Origin: an uncultured Chryseobacterium sp.
Lineage (GTDB): Bacteria > Bacteroidota > Bacteroidia > Flavobacteriales > Weeksellaceae
Direction of reading: 5' to 3'
NCBI GenBank assembly: GCA_913778085.1
Contig: CAJYXJ010000026.1
Location: 1 to 62,507, forward strand
DNA length: 62,507 nucleotides
Positions 45,535 through 53,980 of this stretch are shown in pieces. The notes under the pieces were generated by a model. That model did no database searches and was not told where the DNA came from. It was given only the letters and a program-made list of their open reading frames with translations. Numbering within the stretch: the first letter of the stretch is position 1; the number at the start of each line of letters is the position of its first letter. The translations under genes were made by a program, and so were the position numbers.

Positions 45535-47739
45535 ATGAGTTACGACTTAGAACAGGAAAACAAAGAAATCCTTGCCAGATACAAGGATCTTATTTCAAAT
45601 ACATACCGAACACTTGATGAGGAAAACAACAAGCTCATCCGGAAAGCATTTGATATTGCCCTGGATGCCCACAAGGACCAGCGCAGGAAAACCGGTGAGC
45701 CCTACATCTATCATCCGATCGCCGTTGCGAAAATCGTAGCGACGGAAATCGGCCTGGGAGCAACTTCCATTGCGTGCGCACTGTTGCACGACGTCATCGA
45801 AGATTCCGATTATACCTATGAAGATCTCAAAAAAATATTCGGCCAAAAAATAGCAGATATTGTAAATGGGCTGACGAAGATCTCCATCATGAATCATCAG
45901 AACATTTCGGTACAGTCTGAGAACTACCGGAAGCTGTTGCTGACTCTTTCCGAAGATTTCCGGGTGATCCTGATCAAAATCGCCGACCGCCTTCACAACA
46001 TGAGAACCCTGGAAAGCATGGCGCCGGACAAACAGAAGAAAATTGCTTCCGAAACGGTGTATATTTATGCACCGATGGCGCACCGTTTGGGCCTTTACAA
46101 CATCAAATCCGAACTGGAGGATCTTTCACTGAAATACAACAATCCTGACGTTTATAACGAGATTACGGAAAAACTTGAGCTTGCAAAGGAAAATCGCGAA
46201 CGGTATATTGAAGAGTTTAAAACAGAGGTTTCCGAAAAACTGCATGAAGAAGGACTGCATTTTAAAATCAAGGGCCGGGCAAAAGCGATTTCCTCCATTT
46301 ACCGAAAAATGCTGAAACAGGGCGTTTCCTTTGAGGAAGTGTATGATAACTACGCCATCCGGATCATCTATAAATCCGATGCCAAAAACGAAAAATTCCT
46401 GGCCTGGAAAATTTATTCTATCGTAACCGATGTGTACCACAGCAATCCTTCAAGGATGCGTGACTGGATTACACAGCCGCGTTCCACGGGCTATGAAAGT
46501 TTGCATTTGACGGTGTTGGGACCTGATAAAAAGTGGATTGAAGTACAGATCCGTTCGGAAAGAATGGACGAAATTGCAGAAAAAGGGGTGGCTGCCCATT
46601 ACAAATATAAAGAAGGCTACAAGCAGAGCTCGGATGACCGTAACTTTGAAAACTGGGTAACGGAAATCCGTGAAGTTCTGGAACAGCAGCAAAATCTCAC
46701 AACTTCGGAACTTCTGGATAATATCAAGCTGAACCTTTATTCTAAAGAAGTTTTTGTCTTTACCCCAAAGGGTGAAATTAAAATTTTACCAACGAACGCT
46801 ACGGCGCTTGACTTTGCTTTCTCCGTTCACTCCGATCTGGGGATGAAATGTTTAGGAGCTAAAATCAACGGAAAGCTTGTTCCGATTTCCTATGTTCTGC
46901 AAAACGGGGATCAGGTGGATATCTTATCTTCCCAAAACCAGAAACCAAAATCCGACTGGCTGGAATTTGTAGTTACTTCAAAAGCCAAATCGAAGATCAA
47001 GAGTTATTTAAACTCACAAAAAAACCAATTGGTAGAAGACGGAAAAGAAATCCTGCAGAGAAAGCTTCGTCATGCAAAAATTAATTTTAATGATGAAGAA
47101 ATTAATAAACTTCAGAAATTCTTCAATCTTAAAAGTTCCCAGGAGCTATTTTTGAAGTTCCAAAGTAACGAACTGGATGCAAGCAGTTTAAGGAAATATA
47201 TTGAAAGTAAAAACGTATTCAACAACCTGCTTTCAAGATTCAGAAAATCTCCGACGAAAAATACCGTTTACGTAGAGCCGAAGGAGCAGAATTTGGACAT
47301 GATCGTCTTTGGAAAAGATGAAGAAAAGCTGAACTACAGCTATGCCAAATGCTGTACGGTAATCCCGGGCGACAAAATTTTCGGGTTCATCACGATTTCA
47401 GATGGGATCAAAGTTCACAGCGACAACTGCCCGAATGCCATCAATCTGCGCGCCCAATACGATTACCGGGTCATTCCTGCAAAATGGGTAAATGCGGAAA
47501 GCTTTAAAAACAGGGTGAAAATAGAAATCGAAGGACTTGACAGAATGGGAATGATCAACGATATCACCACCGTGATCAGCGGTTCGATGGGAATGGATAT
47601 GAAAAGCATGTCCATAGAATCCAACGACGGAATTTTCACGGGAACGATTATCCTGGAGGTTAAAAATAAAAGCCAGCTGGAGCAGACCTTTAAGAAACTG
47701 AAAGACATCAACGGCGTTTCCAGAATCAGGAGAATATAG
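45535..47739 (+). CDS. rel: Bifunctional (p)ppGpp synthetase/hydrolase
   Basis: A 734-residue RelA/SpoT homologue. The hydrolase domain has an intact HD pair (H85-D86 in ALLHDVIEDSDYT), suggesting (p)ppGpp breakdown is active. The synthetase domain includes YAIRIIYKS and TGYESLHLTVLGPDKKWIEV (about 320-340). A TGS domain (EVFVFTPKGEIKILPTNATA, about 403-422), a zinc-finger-like region with CCTVIPGDKI and a C-terminal ACT domain (VKIEIEGLDRMGMINDITTV) follow. It sets the stringent response. A likely promoter (TTTG, 19 nt, TATTTTCG) ends about 45 bp before the ATG. Confidence 0.95.
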   Translation: MSYDLEQENKEILARYKDLISNTYRTLDEENNKLIRKAFDIALDAHKDQRRKTGEPYIYHPIAVAKIVATEIGLGATSIACALLHDVIEDSDYTYEDLKKIFGQKIADIVNGLTKISIMNHQNISVQSENYRKLLLTLSEDFRVILIKIADRLHNMRTLESMAPDKQKKIASETVYIYAPMAHRLGLYNIKSELEDLSLKYNNPDVYNEITEKLELAKENRERYIEEFKTEVSEKLHEEGLHFKIKGRAKAISSIYRKMLKQGVSFEEVYDNYAIRIIYKSDAKNEKFLAWKIYSIVTDVYHSNPSRMRDWITQPRSTGYESLHLTVLGPDKKWIEVQIRSERMDEIAEKGVAAHYKYKEGYKQSSDDRNFENWVTEIREVLEQQQNLTTSELLDNIKLNLYSKEVFVFTPKGEIKILPTNATALDFAFSVHSDLGMKCLGAKINGKLVPISYVLQNGDQVDILSSQNQKPKSDWLEFVVTSKAKSKIKSYLNSQKNQLVEDGKEILQRKLRHAKINFNDEEINKLQKFFNLKSSQELFLKFQSNELDASSLRKYIESKNVFNNLLSRFRKSPTKNTVYVEPKEQNLDMIVFGKDEEKLNYSYAKCCTVIPGDKIFGFITISDGIKVHSDNCPNAINLRAQYDYRVIPAKWVNAESFKNRVKIEIEGLDRMGMINDITTVISGSMGMDMKSMSIESNDGIFTGTIILEVKNKSQLEQTFKKLKDINGVSRIRRI

Positions 47740-47751
47740 TAATAGTATAAG

Positions 47752-48930
47752 ATGAATCTGACGGAATATTTTAAAAAATTCTTCCGGAGTAGCCAGTCTT
47801 CGGGAATCATCCTGATTTTCTGTGTGGCAGCGTCTTTATTGATTGCCAATTCTTCTTTTGCAGAAAGCTTTCAAAACTTTTTGGATAAAGAAACCGGAAC
47901 GGATATTTTTCATCTGCAATATCCGGTAAGCATCTGGATCAATGATGGCTTAATGGCTGTCTTTTTCCTGTTGGTAGGCCTGGAAATCAAAAGGGAAATG
48001 GTAGAAGGTGAACTCTCATCGTTTAAAAATGCCTCACTTCCTATCTTTGCAGCCATCGGCGGAATGCTGGTACCGGCGGTTATTTTTATGTTTTTCAATT
48101 CCGGAAGCAAGTATACCAATGGCTGGGGAATTCCGATGGCGACAGATATTGCTTTTTCACTGGCTATTATTTCCATGCTTGGGAAAAAAGTACCGAACTC
48201 CATCAAGATCTTCCTGGCAGCACTGGCTATTGTCGATGATTTGGGCGCTATTCTGGTAATCGCCGTATTTTATACGGAACAGATCCACTGGATCTATTTA
48301 TTGCTGTCTTTCGGAGTTACCGCCCTACTCTTTCTGCTTAATTTTTTAAAGGTTACTAAAATTATTTTTTACCTCATCCCGGGATTGTTTTTATGGTATT
48401 TCCTGCACCATTCTGGAATTCATGCTACGATTGCGGGTGTTCTTCTGGCGTTTTCCATTCCGACAAATGTGTCTACAACAGAAATTTCGCCCTTGGAGAA
48501 ACTTGAGCACAACCTGCATTTTCCGGTAAGCTTTCTGATCATGCCTGTATTCGCTTTAACAAATACAAATATTACCTTTACGGAGGATATGGTTTCAGGA
48601 CTTACCAGTACTCTTGGCCTTGGGATTATCTGTGGTTTGGTATTGGGAAAATTAGCAGGTATTAATTTATTTTCACTGATCGCCATTAAACTTAAACTGA
48701 GCTCGCTGCCTCAGAACAGCTCATGGAAGCACATGCTGGGTGTCGGGCTTTTGGCCGGAATCGGATTTACCATGTCAATTTTTATTGCTCTGCTTTCATT
48801 TAAAGGAGAAATTGATATTCAGAACGAAGCCAAATTTGCGGTTATCATTGCTTCGCTGATCGCAGCTGTCTCAGGGTTCCTGGTTTTGAAAACAGCATCT
48901 GAAAATCCGCTCACGGACGATGAGGATTAG
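47752..48930 (+). CDS. nhaA: Na+/H+ antiporter NhaA
   Basis: A 392-residue inner-membrane antiporter. The transport site residues are present: D132 in MATDIAFSLAI and the pair D162-D163 in AIVDDLGAIL, matching D133, D163 and D164 of E. coli. WINDGLMAVFFLLVGLEIKR is the family signature near the N-terminus, and LLAGIGFTMSIFIALLSF is in the late membrane segments. It exports sodium at alkaline pH. It starts 12 bp after rel and may be co-transcribed. Its stop overlaps that of the converging yihY-type gene by 4 nt. Confidence 0.95.
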   Translation: MNLTEYFKKFFRSSQSSGIILIFCVAASLLIANSSFAESFQNFLDKETGTDIFHLQYPVSIWINDGLMAVFFLLVGLEIKREMVEGELSSFKNASLPIFAAIGGMLVPAVIFMFFNSGSKYTNGWGIPMATDIAFSLAIISMLGKKVPNSIKIFLAALAIVDDLGAILVIAVFYTEQIHWIYLLLSFGVTALLFLLNFLKVTKIIFYLIPGLFLWYFLHHSGIHATIAGVLLAFSIPTNVSTTEISPLEKLEHNLHFPVSFLIMPVFALTNTNITFTEDMVSGLTSTLGLGIICGLVLGKLAGINLFSLIAIKLKLSSLPQNSSWKHMLGVGLLAGIGFTMSIFIALLSFKGEIDIQNEAKFAVIIASLIAAVSGFLVLKTASENPLTDDED

Positions 48931-49931
48931 CCTTTTTCCTCATTCCTGTCTTTAAGGGTTTTGCGGCGGTTTTTCAGGGTTTTATCATCTATATTTTTAT
49001 TTTTGCTTTCCCTTCTCAGTTCATCTGCCAGGAGTTTTTCAATCCGCACTTTACGGATGGCCATATTGAGCTCATTTCCGAAGAGTAGCAGGTAAACATT
49101 TACGTTAATCCAGATCATCAGCAGGATCATGCTTCCGATAGAACCGTATAAAACGTTATAACGGGCTATATTCTTTACATAAAGCGCAAAAATATAAGTG
49201 GTGACTACGAATAAGACCGTCGTTAGAATAGCTCCCGGAACTGCCTGCCGGAACCTCGCGATCCGCACCGTTCCCAGCCAGTAAAATAAAGTGAGCAGAA
49301 TAAAGTAGAAAATGGGAAAAGAAACAAATCCGATAATCTTCGAGAGATTTTTAACCAGCCATGAAATATCTTTTACCGGCGTAAAAAGCTTTAATACGAA
49401 TTCCGAATAGTAAACCCCGAAAAGCGACAGGAATACAATGGATATAAAACCGATGGTAATGAAAAAAGAAAGGATAAATTCTTTTACATCCGTCATTTTT
49501 TCATCCGTATTTTCATTAAATCCGTTAATGAGGGAAAAAGTTCCGTTCGTAGCAAAGATCAGGGCAAAAACAATAGTCAGGTTACTGATTCCTTTCATAT
49601 TCGGGACAATACTGTTTTCGATATAATCCCTTACATCGCCTTCGATATTAGACGGGAAAATATTGTGGAGCAGAACGTCAAAAATATAGAACTGAAGCTT
49701 GTCGTAATGCGGCATATACGGCAGGATCGACAATAGGAAAAGAATAAAAGGGAACAGACTGATGGTAAAACTCCAGGATATGGCCGCTGCCTTACGTCCT
49801 ATTTTATCCTTAAAAATTCCGCGGATATAAATCTGGAACATCTGCCAGAGGGAAATTCCCAGTACGGGAATGTGGATACCGTCGAAAAACTCTTGAATTT
49901 TCAAGATAAATTTAGGAAGTTTTGCGCTCAT
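48927..49931 (-). CDS. YihY/BrkB family membrane protein
   Basis: A 334-residue protein with the six membrane segments of the YihY/UPF0761 family. It starts with a soluble stretch, then AAAISWSFTISLFPFILFLL (about 44-63), FALIFATNGTFSLINGFNEN and SIGSMILLMIWINVNVYLLL. The C-terminal tail is highly charged (Lys/Arg-rich, about 300-334). The family's role is not settled. Upstream of it lies a -7 element (TACTTTTG, 50074-50067) and a stem-closed leader (49956-50056), so expression might be set at RNA level. Confidence 0.85.
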   Translation of the reverse strand: MSAKLPKFILKIQEFFDGIHIPVLGISLWQMFQIYIRGIFKDKIGRKAAAISWSFTISLFPFILFLLSILPYMPHYDKLQFYIFDVLLHNIFPSNIEGDVRDYIENSIVPNMKGISNLTIVFALIFATNGTFSLINGFNENTDEKMTDVKEFILSFFITIGFISIVFLSLFGVYYSEFVLKLFTPVKDISWLVKNLSKIIGFVSFPIFYFILLTLFYWLGTVRIARFRQAVPGAILTTVLFVVTTYIFALYVKNIARYNVLYGSIGSMILLMIWINVNVYLLLFGNELNMAIRKVRIEKLLADELRRESKNKNIDDKTLKNRRKTLKDRNEEKG

Positions 49932-49955
49932 TCTTTACTTTAATATAATCTGTTT

Positions 49956-50056
49956 GGTCCGATGTTTCCGGTAGCTATCATCAATACTCCCGCCAAAGCA
50001 GGAATCTGTGAGCAATACGGAAAAATACAGGAAGGAATGTATATCTGCATCGGACC
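49956..50056 (-). other. Stem-closed leader element upstream of the YihY gene
   Basis: GGTCCGATG (49956-49964) and its exact complement CATCGGACC (50048-50056) enclose 83 nt. Inside are ATACA/TGTAT (50025-50042) and a CC-GC-rich hairpin near 50000. On the minus strand transcription from TACTTTTG (50074-50067) would start just before the closing stem, and the YihY ATG would follow 25 nt after it. This is riboswitch-like geometry, but no known class is recognised. On the plus strand a 37-codon ATG frame (49962-50075) crosses it, which is an alternative explanation. Confidence 0.45.
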
Positions 50057-50139
50057 GGTGTTCTTACAAAAGTAATGATTTTTTTAAAATTAAGATTCTC
50101 CGTGGAATTGAGGAATTATGACGTTCTTTAATTTATGAA

Positions 50140-50147
50140 TATCTTTG
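50140..50147 (+). promoter_or_regulatory. -7 element of rlmH
   Basis: TATCTTTG, an exact TAnnTTTG, 22 nt before the rlmH ATG. No -33 TTTG at the usual distance. Confidence 0.55.
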
Positions 50148-50169
50148 CAGCCTATAATATACCCTAATA

Positions 50170-50643
50170 ATGCAGATCAGCTTACTTTGTATCGGAAAAA
50201 CAGATGATAAGGAAATTACTTCGCTCATTAATTATTACCTGAAACGTCTTCCGAAACACTGGAATTTCGAAATCACCGAAATCCCGGACGTGAAAAATGC
50301 AAAAAACCTGTCGCCGGATCTCCTGAAGAAAGAAGAAACCAAATTGTTCTTAAACCATATTGACAAAGCCGATCTTGTGATGATTCTGGATGAAAAGGGA
50401 AAACAGTTTACAAGCAGGGAGTTTGCCGGTAAAATAGACGGCTGGATGAATTCCTCTGTAAAAAAAATCCATCTGCTGATCGGTGGCGCTTACGGTTTTT
50501 CTGAAGAGATGTACACCAGAGCAAACGAGAAAATGTCGCTTTCTAAAATGACTTTTACTCACCAGATGATCCGGCTTTTTATTGTAGAGCAGATTTACAG
50601 GGCGGATCAGATCTTACAGGGAAAGCCTTACCATAATGACTGA
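50170..50643 (+). CDS. rlmH: 23S rRNA pseudouridine-1915 N3-methyltransferase
   Basis: A 157-residue SPOUT methyltransferase of standard size. It methylates pseudouridine 1915 in helix 69 of 23S rRNA on the assembled ribosome. The trefoil-knot sequence is visible: MILDEKGKQFTSREFAGKID, HLLIGGAYGFSEEMYTRANE and MTFTHQMIRLFIVEQIYRAD, ending QILQGKPYHND, which is the family's invariant C-terminus. It stands alone with its own -7 element. Confidence 0.97.
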   Translation: MQISLLCIGKTDDKEITSLINYYLKRLPKHWNFEITEIPDVKNAKNLSPDLLKKEETKLFLNHIDKADLVMILDEKGKQFTSREFAGKIDGWMNSSVKKIHLLIGGAYGFSEEMYTRANEKMSLSKMTFTHQMIRLFIVEQIYRADQILQGKPYHND

Positions 50644-50697
50644 TAAGGTTTAAATTCACGCTCAGGCCTTAACCGGAATATTTTAAAACGAAAAGTT

Positions 50698-51264
50698 TTA
50701 TGAATCTACAGACTGCTTGTTAATTACTTTTTTCGCAAGAATCCCGAAAACAGTTCCTAACACGGAGCCGGCAAATGCGCCTACCAGAACATCGCCGGGA
50801 AAATGTACTCCCAAATAGATCCTGCTGTAAGACACTACCACGGCCCATACCAACAGTACATAAGGAAACCATCTTAGCTTGCGGCCTAATAGAATGGTTA
50901 AATATATAGCTAAGAAAAAGGTATTGGAAGCATGCGAAGAATAGAATCCGAACTGTCCCCCACATTTCACGATCCTCATGACGTGCTCCAAGCCTGGATC
51001 GTGACACGGCCGCAGCCTTTCAAAACCATGCTTAAAAACACCGGCCAACTGATCGGAAACGGTAACCCCGATTGCGACAAAGATGAGGATAAAAACCAAA
51101 GACCGAAGTTTATAGTTTTTAAATAAGAAATAAAAGAAAATAATGTACAGAGGAACCCAGATCCATGTGCTGGAAATCAGCATCCAGAACTGGTCAAAAC
51201 GGGAGTCTCCCAAATTATTGAGAAACAAAAAGATTTTTTTGTCTTCCTGAATAATTTCCTCCAT
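50698..51264 (-). CDS. PAP2 family phosphatase
   Basis: A 188-residue membrane phosphatase with the three PAP2 motifs: KHGFERLRP (about 75-83), SSHASNTF (about 107-114) and SRIYLGVHFPGDVLVG (about 150-165) with its catalytic His. Five or six membrane segments. Such enzymes dephosphorylate undecaprenyl diphosphate or other lipid phosphates, and the exact lipid is not evident. It begins 5 bp downstream of the Tat gene. Confidence 0.9.
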   Translation of the reverse strand: MEEIIQEDKKIFLFLNNLGDSRFDQFWMLISSTWIWVPLYIIFFYFLFKNYKLRSLVFILIFVAIGVTVSDQLAGVFKHGFERLRPCHDPGLEHVMRIVKCGGQFGFYSSHASNTFFLAIYLTILLGRKLRWFPYVLLVWAVVVSYSRIYLGVHFPGDVLVGAFAGSVLGTVFGILAKKVINKQSVDS

Positions 51265-51269
51265 CCGTC

Positions 51270-51605
51270 CTATCGGCTTACAGGGCCTTCATATGTTTCG
51301 TCATCCGACGGCTTGGGTTTCGGAGGTTCATTGGATGCCAAAGGATCAGCGATGACCTCTTTCTGAACATCATTCATCGGATTGTAATCTTTTGCTGCAT
51401 CTTTTACCTTCTCAATTTCACGTTTTATTTCGGAAACAGGGTTATCTGTTTCCTTCATGATTTCGGTTTTAATATCCTCGACAGCGCCCCGCATCTTACG
51501 TACTCCTGATCCCAGGTCACGTGCAATCTGAGGAAGCTTGTCCGGTCCGAATAAGACAACAATTGCAACAGCAATGAGTGCCATTTCTCCAATGCTTAAT
51601 TCCAT
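51270..51605 (-). CDS. tatA: Twin-arginine translocase subunit TatA/TatB
   Basis: A 111-residue protein with one N-terminal membrane helix (MALIAVAIVVLFG, about 8-20), the LFGPDKLPQIARDLG hinge and amphipathic helix, then a charged helix (about 36-75) and a Pro/Lys-rich tail. It would build the pore for folded proteins across the inner membrane. TatA and TatB cannot be told apart safely from this sequence. No tatC is adjacent. It precedes the PAP2 gene by 5 bp. Confidence 0.9.
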   Translation of the reverse strand: MELSIGEMALIAVAIVVLFGPDKLPQIARDLGSGVRKMRGAVEDIKTEIMKETDNPVSEIKREIEKVKDAAKDYNPMNDVQKEVIADPLASNEPPKPKPSDDETYEGPVSR

Positions 51606-51837
51606 ATTGTAAAATTACGAAAGATATATGAAACTGGATGTTAAATATTAACTTTTAATGAAATATTAAGCTTCAATAAAATTTAATCATTTCCAGGAAG
51701 GCAGATACTGGCTGCATATCCGCCTGTAAAATCCTTTTATGAATTCCCTTGGTTCTCTGTCTCTATCTGTGAGAATAACAGGTCTGATATGGATAAATAG
51801 CGGTTCAAAAGGAGTTTTTAAATCTGAAAAATATCCT

Positions 51838-53079
51838 TTACTGTGACTGAATTTCTTCTTTTTTAATATCCTTTCTTTTGAAATTAAAATACGTAATTAC
51901 CACGCTTACCGACATTAAAACAAATGCCAGAAAGAAAGGTGCACCCGGGAATTTCAGCGATGCATCATCTTTGCTGAACTGGTAGTACAGGCTGGCCATT
52001 AACGGAGGTCCTATGGTAGAAGTAATGCTCATTAAGCTGGTCAAGGCTCCCTGAAGTTCTCCCTGTTCGTTCGCAGCTACGTTTTTTGTGATCACCGACT
52101 GCAGGGAAGGTCCGCAGATTCCGCCCAGGCAATACGGAATAAGAATGGCAAACATCATCCACCCTTCCGTAGCAAAGGAAAAGAGCAGCATCCCGATGGC
52201 ATACATCCCAAGACCGATATAAATGCTTTTGTATTCTCCCAGCTTCGGTGCCGTCCATCTGATGAGGACCCCCTGCACCAAGGCCACTAAGATCCCGACC
52301 ACGCCCAGGGAAACTCCTACGGTAAACTCCGTCCACTTAAATTGTCCCATGGTAAAAAAGCTCCAGTTGCTCTGTACGGCATGCCCGGCCACATATACCA
52401 AGAAAAGCGTTGCCACCAATCCGGAAAGTTCGGGATGTTTAAATAAAAACTTCAGAGAACCAATCGGGTTAGCCCGTTTCCAGTCGAACTCCCTCCTTTT
52501 ATCCTTATCAAGACTTTCAGGCAAAATGAAATAGCCATACAGGAAATTCAGCAGGCATAGTCCTGCGGCTGCGTAGAAAGGCATTCTCGCCCCGAAATGC
52601 CCTAAAGCTCCACCGATTAGGGGACCGATAATAAAGCCCAATCCAAAGGCAGCACCAATAAGCCCGAAATTCTTAGCCCGGTCTTCATCTGTAGAAATAT
52701 CGGCGATATAGGCACTTGCTGTGGTAAAGCTGGCTCCCGTAATTCCGGCAATAACCCGACCTACAAAAAGCAGCCAGATCGTAGGCGCCAAAGCCAGAAA
52801 CACATAATCTATGGTAAACCCGAAAAGGGAAATCAGAATAATAGGTCTTCTTCCGAATTTGTCGCTCAGGTTTCCGATCACAGGAGAAAATACGAATTGG
52901 GTAAAAGCATAGGCAAAACTCAGCCAACCGCCATATTTTGCCGCTTCCTTTACGTCTCCGTGAATAAGCTCTTCAATGAGTTTCGGGATCACAGGAATAA
53001 TGATTCCCAATCCGATAATATCAATCAGCAGGGTAATAAATATGAAGCCGATGGCCGCCTTTTTTCTCGAATTTTCCAT
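51838..53079 (-). CDS. Tet-like MFS transporter
   Basis: A 413-residue, 12-segment MFS protein of the TCR/Tet drug-exporter type. Seen are FITLLIDIIGLGIIIPVIPK (about 15-34), the loop motif GNLSDKFGRRPIILISLFGF and GRVIAGITGASFTTASAYIA. The family includes true tetracycline pumps, but most chromosomal members in environmental Flavobacteriia have unknown substrates, so resistance is not claimed. A -7 element TATTTTTG (53094-53087) lies close to the ATG. A repeat field precedes it. Confidence 0.85.
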   Translation of the reverse strand: MENSRKKAAIGFIFITLLIDIIGLGIIIPVIPKLIEELIHGDVKEAAKYGGWLSFAYAFTQFVFSPVIGNLSDKFGRRPIILISLFGFTIDYVFLALAPTIWLLFVGRVIAGITGASFTTASAYIADISTDEDRAKNFGLIGAAFGLGFIIGPLIGGALGHFGARMPFYAAAGLCLLNFLYGYFILPESLDKDKRREFDWKRANPIGSLKFLFKHPELSGLVATLFLVYVAGHAVQSNWSFFTMGQFKWTEFTVGVSLGVVGILVALVQGVLIRWTAPKLGEYKSIYIGLGMYAIGMLLFSFATEGWMMFAILIPYCLGGICGPSLQSVITKNVAANEQGELQGALTSLMSITSTIGPPLMASLYYQFSKDDASLKFPGAPFFLAFVLMSVSVVITYFNFKRKDIKKEEIQSQ

Positions 53080-53139
53080 AGTAATGCAAAAATAGTGAAA
53101 TCGGAGATATGGAGAATTGCCAATTGGTAATTTTGAAGA

Positions 53140-53340
53140 AGGATATTGGAAGTGAATGATGAATGGTCAATCTTGCTGCGCAAGTGAATTTTTAAAGCGG
53201 ATAATAAGTAACCATTGATCCGTAGGGATTCATCATGGACTCAATGTGAATGGTCAATAGTCAATTTCGCTGCGCAAGTGAATTTTTAAAGCGGCTAACA
53301 AGTAACCATTGATCCCGAAGAAATCGGCTATTGACATAAT
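53140..53340. repeat. Two tandem ~110-bp CAAT/GCTGCGCAAG repeats
   Basis: Two copies (about 53155-53240 and 53240-53335) share TGAATGGTCAAT, GCTGCGCAAGTGAATTTTTA, AAGCGG and AAGTAACCATTGATCC. They belong to the same word family as 2245-2590 and lie in the 900-bp spacer upstream of the Tet-like gene. I see no gene. Confidence 0.7.
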
Positions 53341-53473
53341 GTTAACCGTGAATCGGCAGTTTTGTTGCGAAAATCAGCTTTCAGAGATGATTAAAGCAAT
53401 TCAGCATCCACAGCAGAAATTCAACAATAACAATACGACTGATGAGCTTCATAAAAGATATTTAGAAAAACAA

Positions 53474-53635
53474 TATTCCGTAGGAATAATATCTGTGTAG
53501 GAAAACAGGGTTCAGCACAAACAGCACGCCGGAGGTGTGCTATCTGACGAAACGTTTAAAAGATAGAACTCCTAAGGAGTTCGGGCCATATTTCTTCTAT
53601 ATATACTACACAGATATTGCTCCTTCGGAGCAAAG
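53474..53635. repeat. Cluster of CC(n)GG palindromes with an outer 12-bp inverted repeat
   Basis: TATTCCGTAGGAATA (53474-53488), then ATATCTGTGTAG (53489-53500) matched by CTACACAGATAT (53606-53617). Between them are AGCACGCCGGAGGTGTGCT, CTATCT/AGATAG arms and GAACTCCTAAGGAGTTC. TTGCTCCTTCGGAGCAA follows at 53618-53634. The units resemble the REP palindromes beside the RAYT relic at 39.3 kb. No coding sequence. Confidence 0.65.
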
Positions 53636-53659
53636 CAATTTTCGTAATAAGTTAAGGAA

Positions 53660-53870
53660 TTTACTATTGACGCAATGTGAATGGTGAATGGCCAATTTTG
53701 CTACGCAAATGAATTTTGTGTAACTGAAAATTCACCATTGCCTCGAAGAAATTGACCATCGAAAAGATAAGAATAGTTAATAGTGATTTGGCTTGGCATG
53801 TGAATTTCCTGCAACTGGAAATTCACCATTGGCCCCGAAGGGAATTCAACATTGACAACAAGGAAGGCCA
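53660..53870. repeat. Third block of AAATTCACCATTG word repeats
   Basis: GCAACTGGAAATTCACCATTG-like words occur at about 53728 and 53815, with inverse GAATGGTGAATGG near 53681. They belong to the dispersed repeat family. The rest of the spacer up to 53930 holds nothing I can identify. Confidence 0.5.
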
Positions 53871-53930
53871 TTCTGACTTCCGAAGGTAAGCCGATGCAAT
53901 TTAACTTTAATCCACAAACCTTAAACCAAA

Positions 53931-53960
53931 AAAAAGCCTTTCATTACTGAAAGGCTTTTT
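53931..53960 (-). terminator. Terminator of secDF
   Basis: A 12-bp perfect stem (AAAAAGCCTTTC with GAAAGGCTTTTT) and 6-nt loop, 20 bp past the secDF stop, with A/T-rich arms on both strands. Confidence 0.85.
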
Positions 53961-53980
53961 TCTTATTTATTGTAGTTTAC

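Noticed and set aside
49956-50056. SRP (4.5S) RNA or a known riboswitch
   Set aside because: The SRP domain IV sequence GGTCCGGAAGGAAGC is absent, and the cores of TPP, SAM, cobalamin and other familiar riboswitch classes are not seen.
49962-50075. 37-codon frame as a gene
   Set aside because: No family recognised and it overlaps a stem-closed element; kept only as an alternative explanation there.
51838-53079. Tetracycline resistance determinant
   Set aside because: The family includes many chromosomal transporters of unknown substrate; sequence alone does not show resistance.
53309-53500. 63-codon open frame in the repeat field
   Set aside because: It begins inside a dispersed repeat and runs into the palindrome cluster; composition is unlike neighbouring genes.
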